DNA of 64,000 bases. It comes from Opitutaceae bacterium. Its GTDB lineage: Bacteria; Verrucomicrobiota; Verrucomicrobiia; Opitutales; Opitutaceae. Below the pieces are notes generated by a model. The model ran no database searches, was not told where the DNA came from, and saw only the letters and a program-made list of their open reading frames with translations. Of the stretch, positions 1-7,303 are shown one piece after another (positions within the stretch are counted from its first letter, which is position 1; each line of letters starts with the position of its first letter). The DNA lies in NCBI GenBank assembly GCA_016794625.1, contig JAEUGY010000084.1:1-64000 (forward strand), written 5' to 3'. Both the position numbers and the translations under genes were made by a program.

Positions 1-665
1 AAGTCCGTCAAGCCGGCCAGCCAGTCCTTCTTCTCGCGGAACCAGATGCTTTCGCCGTTCCAGTAGCATTGCCCGCCGACCAATTCGCCGATGTCACCAT
101 CGAGGACGCGTTTCATCACCTCCTGGTAACTGGCCTGGTGGCGCCGTTGGGTGCCCACGCCGACGCCGAGACGCTTTTCCTTGGCCAGTTTGGCCGCCTC
201 GATGACCTGCCGCACGCCCACCGGATCAACGGCGATGGGTTTTTCCATGAACACATGTTTGCCGGCGGCGACCGCAGCGGCGAAATGACTGGGTCGGAAA
301 CCCGGAGGTGCGGCGAGGATGACCATGTCGACATCCGTGGCCAGCAGCTTGGTGTAGCAGTCGAATCCACTGAAGCAGCGATCCGGAGCGACCTTGAAAC
401 GTTCGCGGGCGCGATCGGTCTGGCGTTGGAACAAATCGGCCAGCGCGACGATTTCGACTCCCGGAGCGGCATCGAGGCAGTTCTTGGCGGCACCGGTGCC
501 GCGGCCGCCGCAGCCGATGACACCCACGCGCAGACGATCAGATCCGGTCGTCGCGCCGAACGCGCGAGGAACGGCACCGGCTGCGATCGCGGTCGCACCG
601 GCGGTGAGGGCGGAAAGCCGGACAAAGTCACGGCGGCTGAGCGAGGTGGGTTGATCAGATTGCAT
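1..665 (-). CDS. Gfo/Idh/MocA family oxidoreductase, Tat-exported (partial, C-terminus outside window)
   Basis: NAD(P)-dependent oxidoreductase of the sugar/inositol dehydrogenase superfamily; about 221 residues are visible before the frame leaves the window. The N-terminus has a twin-arginine signal (SRRDFVRLSA, near residue 10) and an Ala-rich hydrophobic segment ending around AFGAT, so export of the folded protein is expected. A Rossmann nucleotide-binding motif (VGVIGCGGRGTG) starts near residue 48, and the family EKP motif (HVFMEKPIAVDP) is present. Secreted MocA-like proteins are common in Verrucomicrobiota and Planctomycetota; the substrate cannot be predicted. The start is the ATG read from 665, directly before SDQPTSLSRRDF. 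The upstream ~200 bp to the next gene holds nothing I recognise. Confidence 0.93.
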   Translation of the reverse strand, partial: MQSDQPTSLSRRDFVRLSALTAGATAIAAGAVPRAFGATTGSDRLRVGVIGCGGRGTGAAKNCLDAAPGVEIVALADLFQRQTDRARERFKVAPDRCFSGFDCYTKLLATDVDMVILAAPPGFRPSHFAAAVAAGKHVFMEKPIAVDPVGVRQVIEAAKLAKEKRLGVGVGTQRRHQASYQEVMKRVLDGDIGELVGGQCYWNGESIWFREKKDWLAGLTD

Positions 666-864
666 AGGATTTCGAGGTTGGCGGGAAACAAGGCATGCCG
701 CAGCGGGGTGGAGGGCCCTGACCCTGGAAACTTGTTTATAGGGAAACGAGGCCGATAGGCAAAGCGAACTTCTCAGCATTCCTTGCCTTCCTCGCCGCCT
801 TTTCCTGCTGGTCCCGGAGGGCCGGCGGGACCGCGATCCGGCGATGGACGGCTCCGAGCGGTCG

Positions 865-1266
865 CTAGACGGGTCGTTGAAATGACTGCGGGTCTTCGCC
901 AGCGCGCAGGGAGAGCCGGGCGCCCTCGCGCCCCAGTTCGAGACACTCGAACAGATTGCGCACCGCCTGACCGAGACGATCATGCCCGAGCCCCGCCGCC
1001 TCAATGTGGTCCACCAGCTGCCGGCCGAGCGTAGCGGCGCCCTCACGCAGGAGGATCGCGGTCCGTCCATCCGGATTCTCGTCGAGGTCCAGACACGGAT
1101 CGAGCAGCTCCACCAGATCCCAGGCCGCCTGCCGCGCATCGCCGGTCGCGGACGACTCCCCGACGTCGGGGGCGGGCAAGGCCCGGAAAATCCGCCGCGC
1201 GATCCGACCCGCATGCGGTAGGTTCAGTGCGACGTGAAAGAAGGGGGTTTCGTCCGGGGAAGGCAT
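865..1266 (-). CDS. hypothetical protein, 133 aa
   Basis: I do not recognise this protein. It is small, soluble, acidic and Leu/Arg-rich, with no signal peptide or membrane segment; the second half (GAATLGRQLVDHIEAAGLG and onward) looks helical. Codon use has the strong GC3 bias of the neighbouring real genes, unlike the competing frames on the other strand, which is the main reason for calling it. No clear Shine-Dalgarno precedes the ATG. It is transcribed away from the TonB receptor and toward the Gfo/Idh/MocA gene. It could belong to a family of small hypothetical proteins or be a chance open frame. Confidence 0.55.
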   Translation of the reverse strand: MPSPDETPFFHVALNLPHAGRIARRIFRALPAPDVGESSATGDARQAAWDLVELLDPCLDLDENPDGRTAILLREGAATLGRQLVDHIEAAGLGHDRLGQAVRNLFECLELGREGARLSLRAGEDPQSFQRPV

Positions 1267-1394
1267 GGCGGGAGGTTTGCCCGTGCAGGCGAAATTCGCA
1301 GGCCAACGGGTCGACGATCCAAGGTATCCACATCCAGGTATCCGGGCAAGGATCGCTCGTGGCCTGAATTTGTGGTCGACGGTTTTGGATTAAA

Positions 1395-1427
1395 TCTGTC
1401 TACAAAAAACGGCTATTTCGGTTGACA
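1395..1427. promoter_or_regulatory. candidate GntR/FCD operator and promoter region upstream of TonB receptor
   Basis: The sequence TCTGT-CT-ACAAA (1395-1406) is an imperfect palindrome around TGT-NN-ACA. It lies 22 bp before a consensus-like -35 hexamer, TTGACA (1422-1427). The same layout, TGTC followed after the same distance by GTTGACA, recurs at 4419-4449 next to the GntR-family gene. A clear -10 element is not obvious. The match is visible in the sequence; that it binds the nearby GntR protein is inference. Confidence 0.4.
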
Positions 1428-1472
1428 TAAATGACGGGAGCCGAAATCGATTTGCGCCGGATCACTTCTCCT

Positions 1473-3764
1473 ATGTCCACATCAAGGTACAAATCCGTCG
1501 GTCTACTGGTTCGCTTTGCCGCGGGGGCGTTTTGCTCCTGTGTTTCCCTGTCCGCGATCGCCCAAACCACGACCGCGCCGGCCGCTCCGAGTCCGGGAGG
1601 CGACAAACCGATTGAGCTCTCGGCCTTCGAGGTGGAGATGTCGCAATCCGCCGGTTACAATGCGACCAATGCGGGCAGCGCCTTGAAGACGGGCGAACGT
1701 CTGCTGCAGATCCCACAGTCGGTGTCCGTGATCACGCGCGACATGATCGACGATGTCGGGAGCTTCAGCACCTCCGACACGCTGAACTATTCCGGTGTGG
1801 GCAACTTTTACCAGGGCGACTCGGCCGTTATCCGCGGCGTGCGCGCCGGCATGATGACCGATGGGGCGGCCGACACGAATTTTGACAACATCTCGCTCGA
1901 TTCCATCACGGTGCTGCGCGGCCCGATCGGCGTGCTTTACGGTTTCCAGGGCACCCTCGGTGGCGCGGTGATCAAGAACACCAAGACGCCGCTCCCCAAG
2001 CCGTTGACGTCGACCAACCTCAAGGTCGACCAATACGGTTACATGCGCGCCGAATTCGACCAGAGCAAGCCGCTCGGCATGCTGGGCAAGGCGAAGGTGG
2101 CCTACCGATTGGCCGCGACCCACCAGATCGGCAACAACTACCTCGAGCGGATGGAAGCCAACCGCAGCCTGATCTTCGGCGTCGTCGAGTTCAGCACGCC
2201 GGACAGTGTGCTCCGGCTGAACGCCCAGTGGCAGGCGCTCGACCAATATCCGCACAAGGCGAATTTCCTCGCGCCGGATGGCAAGCCCTACGTCGGCGCG
2301 GGACGCGATGAGAGCTTCCAGCCTGAGCAGACGCAGAACAGCCGGTACTTCATCTTCCGCGCCCAGTACATTCAACGCGTCTTCGACAATTGGGGTCTGA
2401 CCATTCGTGCGGTCTCGTCCCGCCAGCAGAACGAGCCCATCGGCGTCACCCTGGCCGCCGGCGGTCTCAATTTCCAGACCGGTCAGGTCGGCATCACTGC
2501 CCGCCGCAACGACTTTGACCGGCAGGACTACGCCGGCACCCTCGACATCAAGGGCGAGTACCGCGTGCTGGGCTTCAAGAACCAGACCATGACGGGGCTG
2601 CTTTTCACGTCGCTGTCCAACTTCGGCAGTTTCCAGGGCGATACCAGCATGGGTCTGCGCAACGGCCAGACCGGCGGCACGTTCTTCGTTCCGATGAACC
2701 GGCCGAACGTCGATTCCTGGAATGTTCTCAAGGCGGGTGACTACGTTCTGCCCACCTTGCCCGCCGGCACGACCACGGTGACCGCGGCGTCGCCCAATCA
2801 GGGCAGCACCGGTATCACCTACACGTGGACCGAGTACCTGCAGCAGAACATTGAACTGTGGCCCGACCGCGTGACCCTCGTCGGCAGCATCGCGCATTCG
2901 TACAGCACCTCCCGCAACGAAATCAAGGTGGTGCCCAGCGCGGCGGTGGCCAACCGGGTGACGTCACACTCCACGCAATCCGGCAATCCGCGGCGCGTGG
3001 GTGCGGTGTTCAATGTGACCAAGGATGTGGCCGTGTATGTGCTCAACAGCCAGTTCTTCGAGGTGCAGCTTTCCCGCCTGATCGATGGCTCCTTCACCCC
3101 GCCGCGCATCGGCGATGGCAAGGAGATCGGGGTCAAGGCCGACCTCTTCAATGGACGGCTCTCCGCCACGGTGTCGGCGTTCGACAACAAGTACACCAAC
3201 AACGCGATCAGCGCCGGTACCGGCGTGGTGTCACCGATCACCGGGCTGCCTTACTCCGTTTTGGTGGAAGGTACCTCGACAAAGGGTTGGGACCTGTCCC
3301 TCTTCGCCACGCCGTTGCCCAACTGGCAGACGACGATCAGCGTGACGAACTCGAAGGTGAACAATCCGGCCAACATCAACGGCTTCGGCCGGCTGCCCTT
3401 CACGTTCCGTCACTTCTACTCGTTCCTGACGCGGTATGATTTCCGGACCGGCGCACTGAAGCCCTTCTCGGTGGGTGGCGGCGCCTGGTATTCGACCGGT
3501 CGCGTGACTGCCTCGGGCACCTACATCTATCCGAATGGCCAGAATTTCGAACCCGGCATGCTCGGGGCCGACGGCAACAAGTCCGTGGCCGACGGTGGCC
3601 AGGCGCGCGCCTTCGTGGAATACCGCGCGAACCGCAACTGGACCGTGCGCGTGGACGTCGACAACCTCTTTGACGAGCTGACGATGGTCGGTTCCCAGGC
3701 GGCTTTCATCGTGGATGTCAGCTCGCCTCGCACCGTGTCGTGCCGCGCCACCTACAAATTCTAG
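1473..3764 (+). CDS. TonB-dependent receptor (siderophore-receptor type plug)
   Basis: Outer-membrane active transporter, 763 aa from the chosen start. The frame is open from 1431, but the ATG at 1473 directly precedes a normal signal peptide (SVGLLVRFAAGAFCSCVSLSAIAQ). The mature N-terminus carries the IELSAFEVEMSQSAGY stretch typical of Opitutaceae receptors. The plug domain follows (LLQIPQSVSVITRDMIDD, then TVLRGPIGVLYG) and then the beta-barrel, ending in an aromatic residue (TYKF). The gene converges on the GntR gene, and the two stop codons share the palindrome CTAG. With the operon starting near 4.5 kb it probably imports the substrate that operon degrades. The siderophore-type plug does not prove iron transport; in this phylum such receptors often serve glycans. 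Confidence 0.93.
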   Translation: MSTSRYKSVGLLVRFAAGAFCSCVSLSAIAQTTTAPAAPSPGGDKPIELSAFEVEMSQSAGYNATNAGSALKTGERLLQIPQSVSVITRDMIDDVGSFSTSDTLNYSGVGNFYQGDSAVIRGVRAGMMTDGAADTNFDNISLDSITVLRGPIGVLYGFQGTLGGAVIKNTKTPLPKPLTSTNLKVDQYGYMRAEFDQSKPLGMLGKAKVAYRLAATHQIGNNYLERMEANRSLIFGVVEFSTPDSVLRLNAQWQALDQYPHKANFLAPDGKPYVGAGRDESFQPEQTQNSRYFIFRAQYIQRVFDNWGLTIRAVSSRQQNEPIGVTLAAGGLNFQTGQVGITARRNDFDRQDYAGTLDIKGEYRVLGFKNQTMTGLLFTSLSNFGSFQGDTSMGLRNGQTGGTFFVPMNRPNVDSWNVLKAGDYVLPTLPAGTTTVTAASPNQGSTGITYTWTEYLQQNIELWPDRVTLVGSIAHSYSTSRNEIKVVPSAAVANRVTSHSTQSGNPRRVGAVFNVTKDVAVYVLNSQFFEVQLSRLIDGSFTPPRIGDGKEIGVKADLFNGRLSATVSAFDNKYTNNAISAGTGVVSPITGLPYSVLVEGTSTKGWDLSLFATPLPNWQTTISVTNSKVNNPANINGFGRLPFTFRHFYSFLTRYDFRTGALKPFSVGGGAWYSTGRVTASGTYIYPNGQNFEPGMLGADGNKSVADGGQARAFVEYRANRNWTVRVDVDNLFDELTMVGSQAAFIVDVSSPRTVSCRATYKF

Positions 3765-4414
3765 CCCGGACCCTCGGATCCGTGATTGAGCACCGCCTTT
3801 TCTCCACGCGATATGTGGGCCTGGAGAAGGGCGACCGCCCGGGCGACTTTCCCGTCTTTCAGGGCGGCCACGATTGCACGGTGTTCCCGCTCGGTGTCTT
3901 CGTAATCGTTCATGTACTCCCGGGACTGGCCGAGTCGCACATGGAAAAGAGGGATGTGGCAGTGCTCGTAGGCGCGCAGCAGTTTGCTGTTGCCGGCGGA
4001 CGCGACGATCAAGTGGTGAAACCGTCGGTCCGCTTCGCAGGCTCCCGTATGGTAGCCTTTCTGAACCATGTTCGCAAAGTCATCGCAGGTCACCTCGAGC
4101 TCCCGGATCTGGTCGGCCGTGATCCGGGACTCGGCGAGCCGGAGGGCGGCCATCTCCAGGACCTCGCGGATCTCGCGAATCTCCCGAATGTCGCTCGGCT
4201 TCATGGCAGCGACAAAAAACCCCCCTTTGGCACCGCGCGCCAGCAGGCCTTCGCCGTGCAATCGGGTCAACGCCTCGCGAATGGCCACCCGGCCGACCCC
4301 GAGCCGCTCCGCCCACTCCTCTTCCTTCAGGCGCTCTTCGGGCCGGATCTCGAGAATGAGGATGCGTCGGCGGAGCTCATCATAGGCTTGGTCGGACTGA
4401 TGGGATTTCGCCAT
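3761..4414 (-). CDS. GntR family transcriptional regulator, FadR/FCD subfamily
   Basis: 217-aa DNA-binding regulator. Residues ~8-70 form the winged helix-turn-helix (AYDELRRRILILEIRPEERL, then EEEWAERLGVGRVAIREALTRL, then GLLARGAKGGFFV). Residues ~75-210 form an all-helical FCD ligand domain with the expected polar cluster (CEADRRFHHLIVASAGN and REHRAIVAAL, plus a late His in AHISRG) that usually binds a metal and a carboxylate effector. FCD regulators mostly sense sugar acids or other small carboxylic acids, which fits the sugar-acid dehydratase encoded divergently. It shares the intergenic region with that operon, where a TCTGT-TG-ACAGA palindrome lies. The stop overlaps that of the TonB receptor. 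Confidence 0.95.
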   Translation of the reverse strand: MAKSHQSDQAYDELRRRILILEIRPEERLKEEEWAERLGVGRVAIREALTRLHGEGLLARGAKGGFFVAAMKPSDIREIREIREVLEMAALRLAESRITADQIRELEVTCDDFANMVQKGYHTGACEADRRFHHLIVASAGNSKLLRAYEHCHIPLFHVRLGQSREYMNDYEDTEREHRAIVAALKDGKVARAVALLQAHISRGEKAVLNHGSEGPG

Positions 4415-4418
4415 GACG

Positions 4419-4473
4419 TGTCAGCTAATATGAGGCAAATCTGTTGACAGAAAAGTGCAGTGAATTCTTCTAT
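4419..4473 (+). promoter_or_regulatory. candidate operator (TCTGT-TG-ACAGA) and promoter of the sugar-acid operon
   Basis: TCTGTTGACAGA (4440-4451) has perfect 5-bp arms around TG. It contains a consensus -35 TTGACA (4444-4449), followed after 18 bp by TTCTAT (4468-4473), a fair -10. Upstream, TGTCA (4419-4423) forms a second inverted half with TTGACA. The site lies between the divergent GntR gene and the aminotransferase gene, so a bound repressor would block the -35 directly. If this promoter is used, transcription starts downstream of the GTG at 4460, which favours the later ATG at 4523 for the aminotransferase. Confidence 0.5.
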
Positions 4474-4522
4474 GGATATACACAGGCGACAGAATAAGAC
4501 AACCACATCGAATTCGCGACCC

Positions 4523-5833
4523 ATGGAAAAGTCGGTCGCGATGGTGGCTCAAAATGAGCAGTGGATTCCCGGCGGCGTGGTGTCGCTCAACCGCAAGGTG
4601 GATCCGAATCTTTGCTTCACCCGCGGGCGGGGCAGCCGGGTCTGGGATGTCGATGGCAACGAGTACATCGACTATCAGGGCGCGTTCTCGGCGATCTTTC
4701 TCGGGCACAATGATCCCGAGGTGAACGAAGCGGTGGCGGCGTCGCTCCGCGATGAGCGGGTGTTGATGGGGGCGGGGCCGACGGATCGCGAGGGCGAGCT
4801 GGCGGAACTGATCTGCGGGCGCGTGCCGGGTGTGGAAAAGTTGCAGATCACAAACACGGGATCGGAGGCGACCTACCATGCCTTGCGGGTCGCCCGCGCG
4901 CACACCGGGCGCGACGACATCATCATCATTCAAGGCGGCTACAACGGGTGGCACAATGATGTCGCGGCGAACGTCATCAGCGACTTGAAGGCGGTTGGTC
5001 CGCGCGTGAGCCCGGGTGAGTACCCGTTCGACGCGATTTCGGCTGGCATCCCGGTGACGCATCAGCGGCACGTGCACATCGTCAATTTCAACGACCTTGA
5101 GTCCATCCGCTATGTGGCCGCCCGGCATCCGGTCGCCTGCGTCATCCTCGAACCGATCCTGCAGAACATCGGCGTGGTGAAACCGAATCCCGGATACCTG
5201 CAAGGACTGCGGGCGTTGGCGGACGAGTTGGGGTTTTTGTTGATTTTCGACGAGGTCAAGACCGGGTTCCGCCATGCGTTCGGCGGTTATCAGAGCCTTT
5301 GCGGCGTGATGCCCGATCTGTGCACGTTTGGAAAGGCGGTTGCCAATGGTTACCCGATCGGGATCATCGGCGGACGCCGCGCCTACATGGATTACTTTGT
5401 TCACCCGGAGAAGGCCCGGCGCGTGTTGATCGCCGGCACCTACAATGCGCACCCGGTGCCGGTCGCGGCGGCCATTGCCACCGTGCGCAAGCTGCTGTCG
5501 CCCGAGCATGCGGTCTACGAGCACCTGGAGAAACTGGGCCGCGAGCTCGAAGCGGGACTCAACTCGGTGCTCGCGCGCTGCGGACGCCCGTTCCATGTGG
5601 CCCGGCAGGGCTCGGCGCTGTGCGTCTACTTCATGGACCATGCGCCGGTCGATTTTCACGACCTGGCGCAGCACAATGATGCCGCCTTTGACCGGGCGTG
5701 GCGCATTGCGCTGATTCAGCGCGGCATTTACCAGTTCCCGCTGCCGAGCAAGCAGGCGAGCCTCTCGTTCGCCCACACCTCGGAGGATGTCACCCGGACC
5801 CTCGAAACCGTGGCCGACGTGCTCGCTTCCTGA
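4523..5833 (+). CDS. class III aminotransferase / glutamate-1-semialdehyde aminomutase-like
   Basis: PLP-dependent fold type I enzyme, 436 aa from the ATG at 4523; the frame is open from a GTG at 4460, inside the predicted promoter. Family landmarks: NEQWIPGGVVSLNRK and VWDVDGNEYIDYQGAFSAIFLGHNDP at the N-terminus, TNTGSEATYHALRVARAHTG (phosphate-binding region), LLIFDEVKTGFR (Asp that contacts the PLP ring) and TFGKAVANGYPIG with the Schiff-base Lys (residue 271 from this start). It resembles glutamate-1-semialdehyde 2,1-aminomutase, but as the first gene of a catabolic operon it is more likely an aminotransferase or aminomutase acting on a pathway intermediate than a tetrapyrrole enzyme. 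A strong hairpin spans its stop codon. Confidence 0.9.
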   Translation: MEKSVAMVAQNEQWIPGGVVSLNRKVDPNLCFTRGRGSRVWDVDGNEYIDYQGAFSAIFLGHNDPEVNEAVAASLRDERVLMGAGPTDREGELAELICGRVPGVEKLQITNTGSEATYHALRVARAHTGRDDIIIIQGGYNGWHNDVAANVISDLKAVGPRVSPGEYPFDAISAGIPVTHQRHVHIVNFNDLESIRYVAARHPVACVILEPILQNIGVVKPNPGYLQGLRALADELGFLLIFDEVKTGFRHAFGGYQSLCGVMPDLCTFGKAVANGYPIGIIGGRRAYMDYFVHPEKARRVLIAGTYNAHPVPVAAAIATVRKLLSPEHAVYEHLEKLGRELEAGLNSVLARCGRPFHVARQGSALCVYFMDHAPVDFHDLAQHNDAAFDRAWRIALIQRGIYQFPLPSKQASLSFAHTSEDVTRTLETVADVLAS

Positions 5834-5842
5834 AGCGAGCAC
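5819..5842 (+). other. perfect stem-loop across the aminotransferase stop codon
   Basis: The two arms GTGCTCGCTT and AAGCGAGCAC pair perfectly (10 bp) around a CCTG loop, and the TGA stop lies in the loop and 3' arm. No T-tract follows, so it is not a classical intrinsic terminator. As the next gene starts only 30 bp after the stop, it may tune expression between the first and second gene or protect the 3' end of a processed message. Confidence 0.5.
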
Positions 5843-5863
5843 CCGCACACCGACCGCCCGCGC

Positions 5864-7303
5864 GTGAGCACCGAATCCCCCGTTCCGACCGGCATGGCCC
5901 CCGCCGACCAGCTTCTCACGTCCGTCTTTCCCGGGGAGATCGGCGTGGCGCGAGTGGACATCACGCCGCCGGCCGGCATCTATGCCCGCAATTGGGGCCG
6001 GTCGCACCACGACACCGCCGTGGGTATCCATCGTCCCCTGACCGCGACCGTGCTGGTGATCGCGGGCCCGGGCGGCGATCCGGTGCTGCTGCTGGTGGCG
6101 GCCGATCTCGGGTGGTGGAAGAGACGTGAGGATGAGCGCCGGCTGCGCGGCGGGCTGCAGGCCGCCCTGGGTTTGCCTGAAGCCGGGGTGCTCCTCTCAC
6201 TGTCCCATACGCATGCGGGGCCGAGTCTGTATCGCGAGGATGCGGCCAAGACCGGAGGCGAGCTGATCGAGCCCTACCTCGATCAGGTGCGCGACCGGCT
6301 GGTCGCCGCGGCCCGCGCGGCACGGGGGAACCGCCGCCCTGCGCGGCTATCCTGGCGGTATGGCCGGTGTGATCTGGCGCGGAATCGGGATCTGCCGGAG
6401 CCGGGCACGCGTCGCCATGTGGTCGGTTACCATGCGCCGGCCGCGGCGGACGACACCGTGCTGGTGGGTCGGATCGAGGATGCGGGGGACGGACGGTTGC
6501 TCGCCTCGGTGGTCAATTACGCCTGCCATCCGACCACGCTGGCGTGGGACAATCGATTGATCTCTCCCGACTTTCCGGGCGCGATGCGCGAAACCGTCGA
6601 GACCGCCACCGGAGCGCCCTGCCTGTTTCTGCAGGGCGCCTCGGGCGAACTGGCGCCGGCGGAGCAGTACTGCGGCGACGTCGCGGTGGCCGACCGGCAC
6701 GGCCGTCGGCTTGGACACGCCGTCCTCGGCGTGATGGAGAGTTGGTCCGAACGCCTGCAGGTATTTGACCACGTCATCGAATCCGGCGCCGCGCTCGCGG
6801 TTACCCGCACGTCGTCCGTGCGGAGCTCCAACGCGCTCGGCGCCTCCGTGCAGCCCGTAGTCCTCCCGTTGAAGCCGATGCCCACTGTGGCGGAGATTGA
6901 GGCGAAACTGGCCGGTTGCACCGATCGTGCGCTCAGCGAGCGGCTCTGGCGGCAGCGCGGAGTGCGCCGCATCGTCGGCGAAGGCGACTCCCTTGATCTC
7001 CCTCTTTGGATCTGGCGGGTGGGGGAGGCGTGCGTCGTCGCCAGTCCGGGCGAGGCTTATTCTCAACTTCAGACGGCGCTGCGACAGCATTTTCCGGGAC
7101 GCCCCATCGTGGTGCTCAATGTCACCAATGGCTATGCGGGTTACCTCCCGCCCCGGGAGCACGCCGGGCGGGACCAGTATTCGGTCTGGCAAAGTCCCTA
7201 CCCCCCGGGGGCACTGGAAACCCTCATCGACGCCGCCGTGCTTCGACTGGAGCGGGTGCTGACGACACCCACCCCGGGCAACCTCTCTCCGACTTTATCA
7301 TGA
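5864..7303 (+). CDS. neutral/alkaline ceramidase-like amidohydrolase
   Basis: 479 aa from a GTG start; an ATG at 5894 is an alternative. Matches the neutral/alkaline non-lysosomal ceramidase N-terminal domain: GVARVDITPPAG at the start, a zinc-binding HxH in SLSHTHAGPSLY (His115 and His117), a second conserved block NYACHPTTLAWDNRLISPDF, and FLQGASGELAPAE, corresponding to the G-x-x-G-D/E-x-x-P segment that holds the nucleophile region in ceramidases. NVTNGYAGYLPP matches the family's late Asn/Tyr motif. Unlike secreted ceramidases it has no signal peptide, so a cytoplasmic amidase acting on an imported N-acylated compound is likely; ceramide itself is unproven. Its stop overlaps the next start (ATGA). 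Confidence 0.85.
   Translation: MSTESPVPTGMAPADQLLTSVFPGEIGVARVDITPPAGIYARNWGRSHHDTAVGIHRPLTATVLVIAGPGGDPVLLLVAADLGWWKRREDERRLRGGLQAALGLPEAGVLLSLSHTHAGPSLYREDAAKTGGELIEPYLDQVRDRLVAAARAARGNRRPARLSWRYGRCDLARNRDLPEPGTRRHVVGYHAPAAADDTVLVGRIEDAGDGRLLASVVNYACHPTTLAWDNRLISPDFPGAMRETVETATGAPCLFLQGASGELAPAEQYCGDVAVADRHGRRLGHAVLGVMESWSERLQVFDHVIESGAALAVTRTSSVRSSNALGASVQPVVLPLKPMPTVAEIEAKLAGCTDRALSERLWRQRGVRRIVGEGDSLDLPLWIWRVGEACVVASPGEAYSQLQTALRQHFPGRPIVVLNVTNGYAGYLPPREHAGRDQYSVWQSPYPPGALETLIDAAVLRLERVLTTPTPGNLSPTLS

Noticed and set aside
4421..6031. 536-residue minus-strand frame under the aminotransferase gene
   Set aside because: Antisense shadow of a PLP enzyme with an intact Schiff-base lysine motif; no signal, domain or ribosome site.
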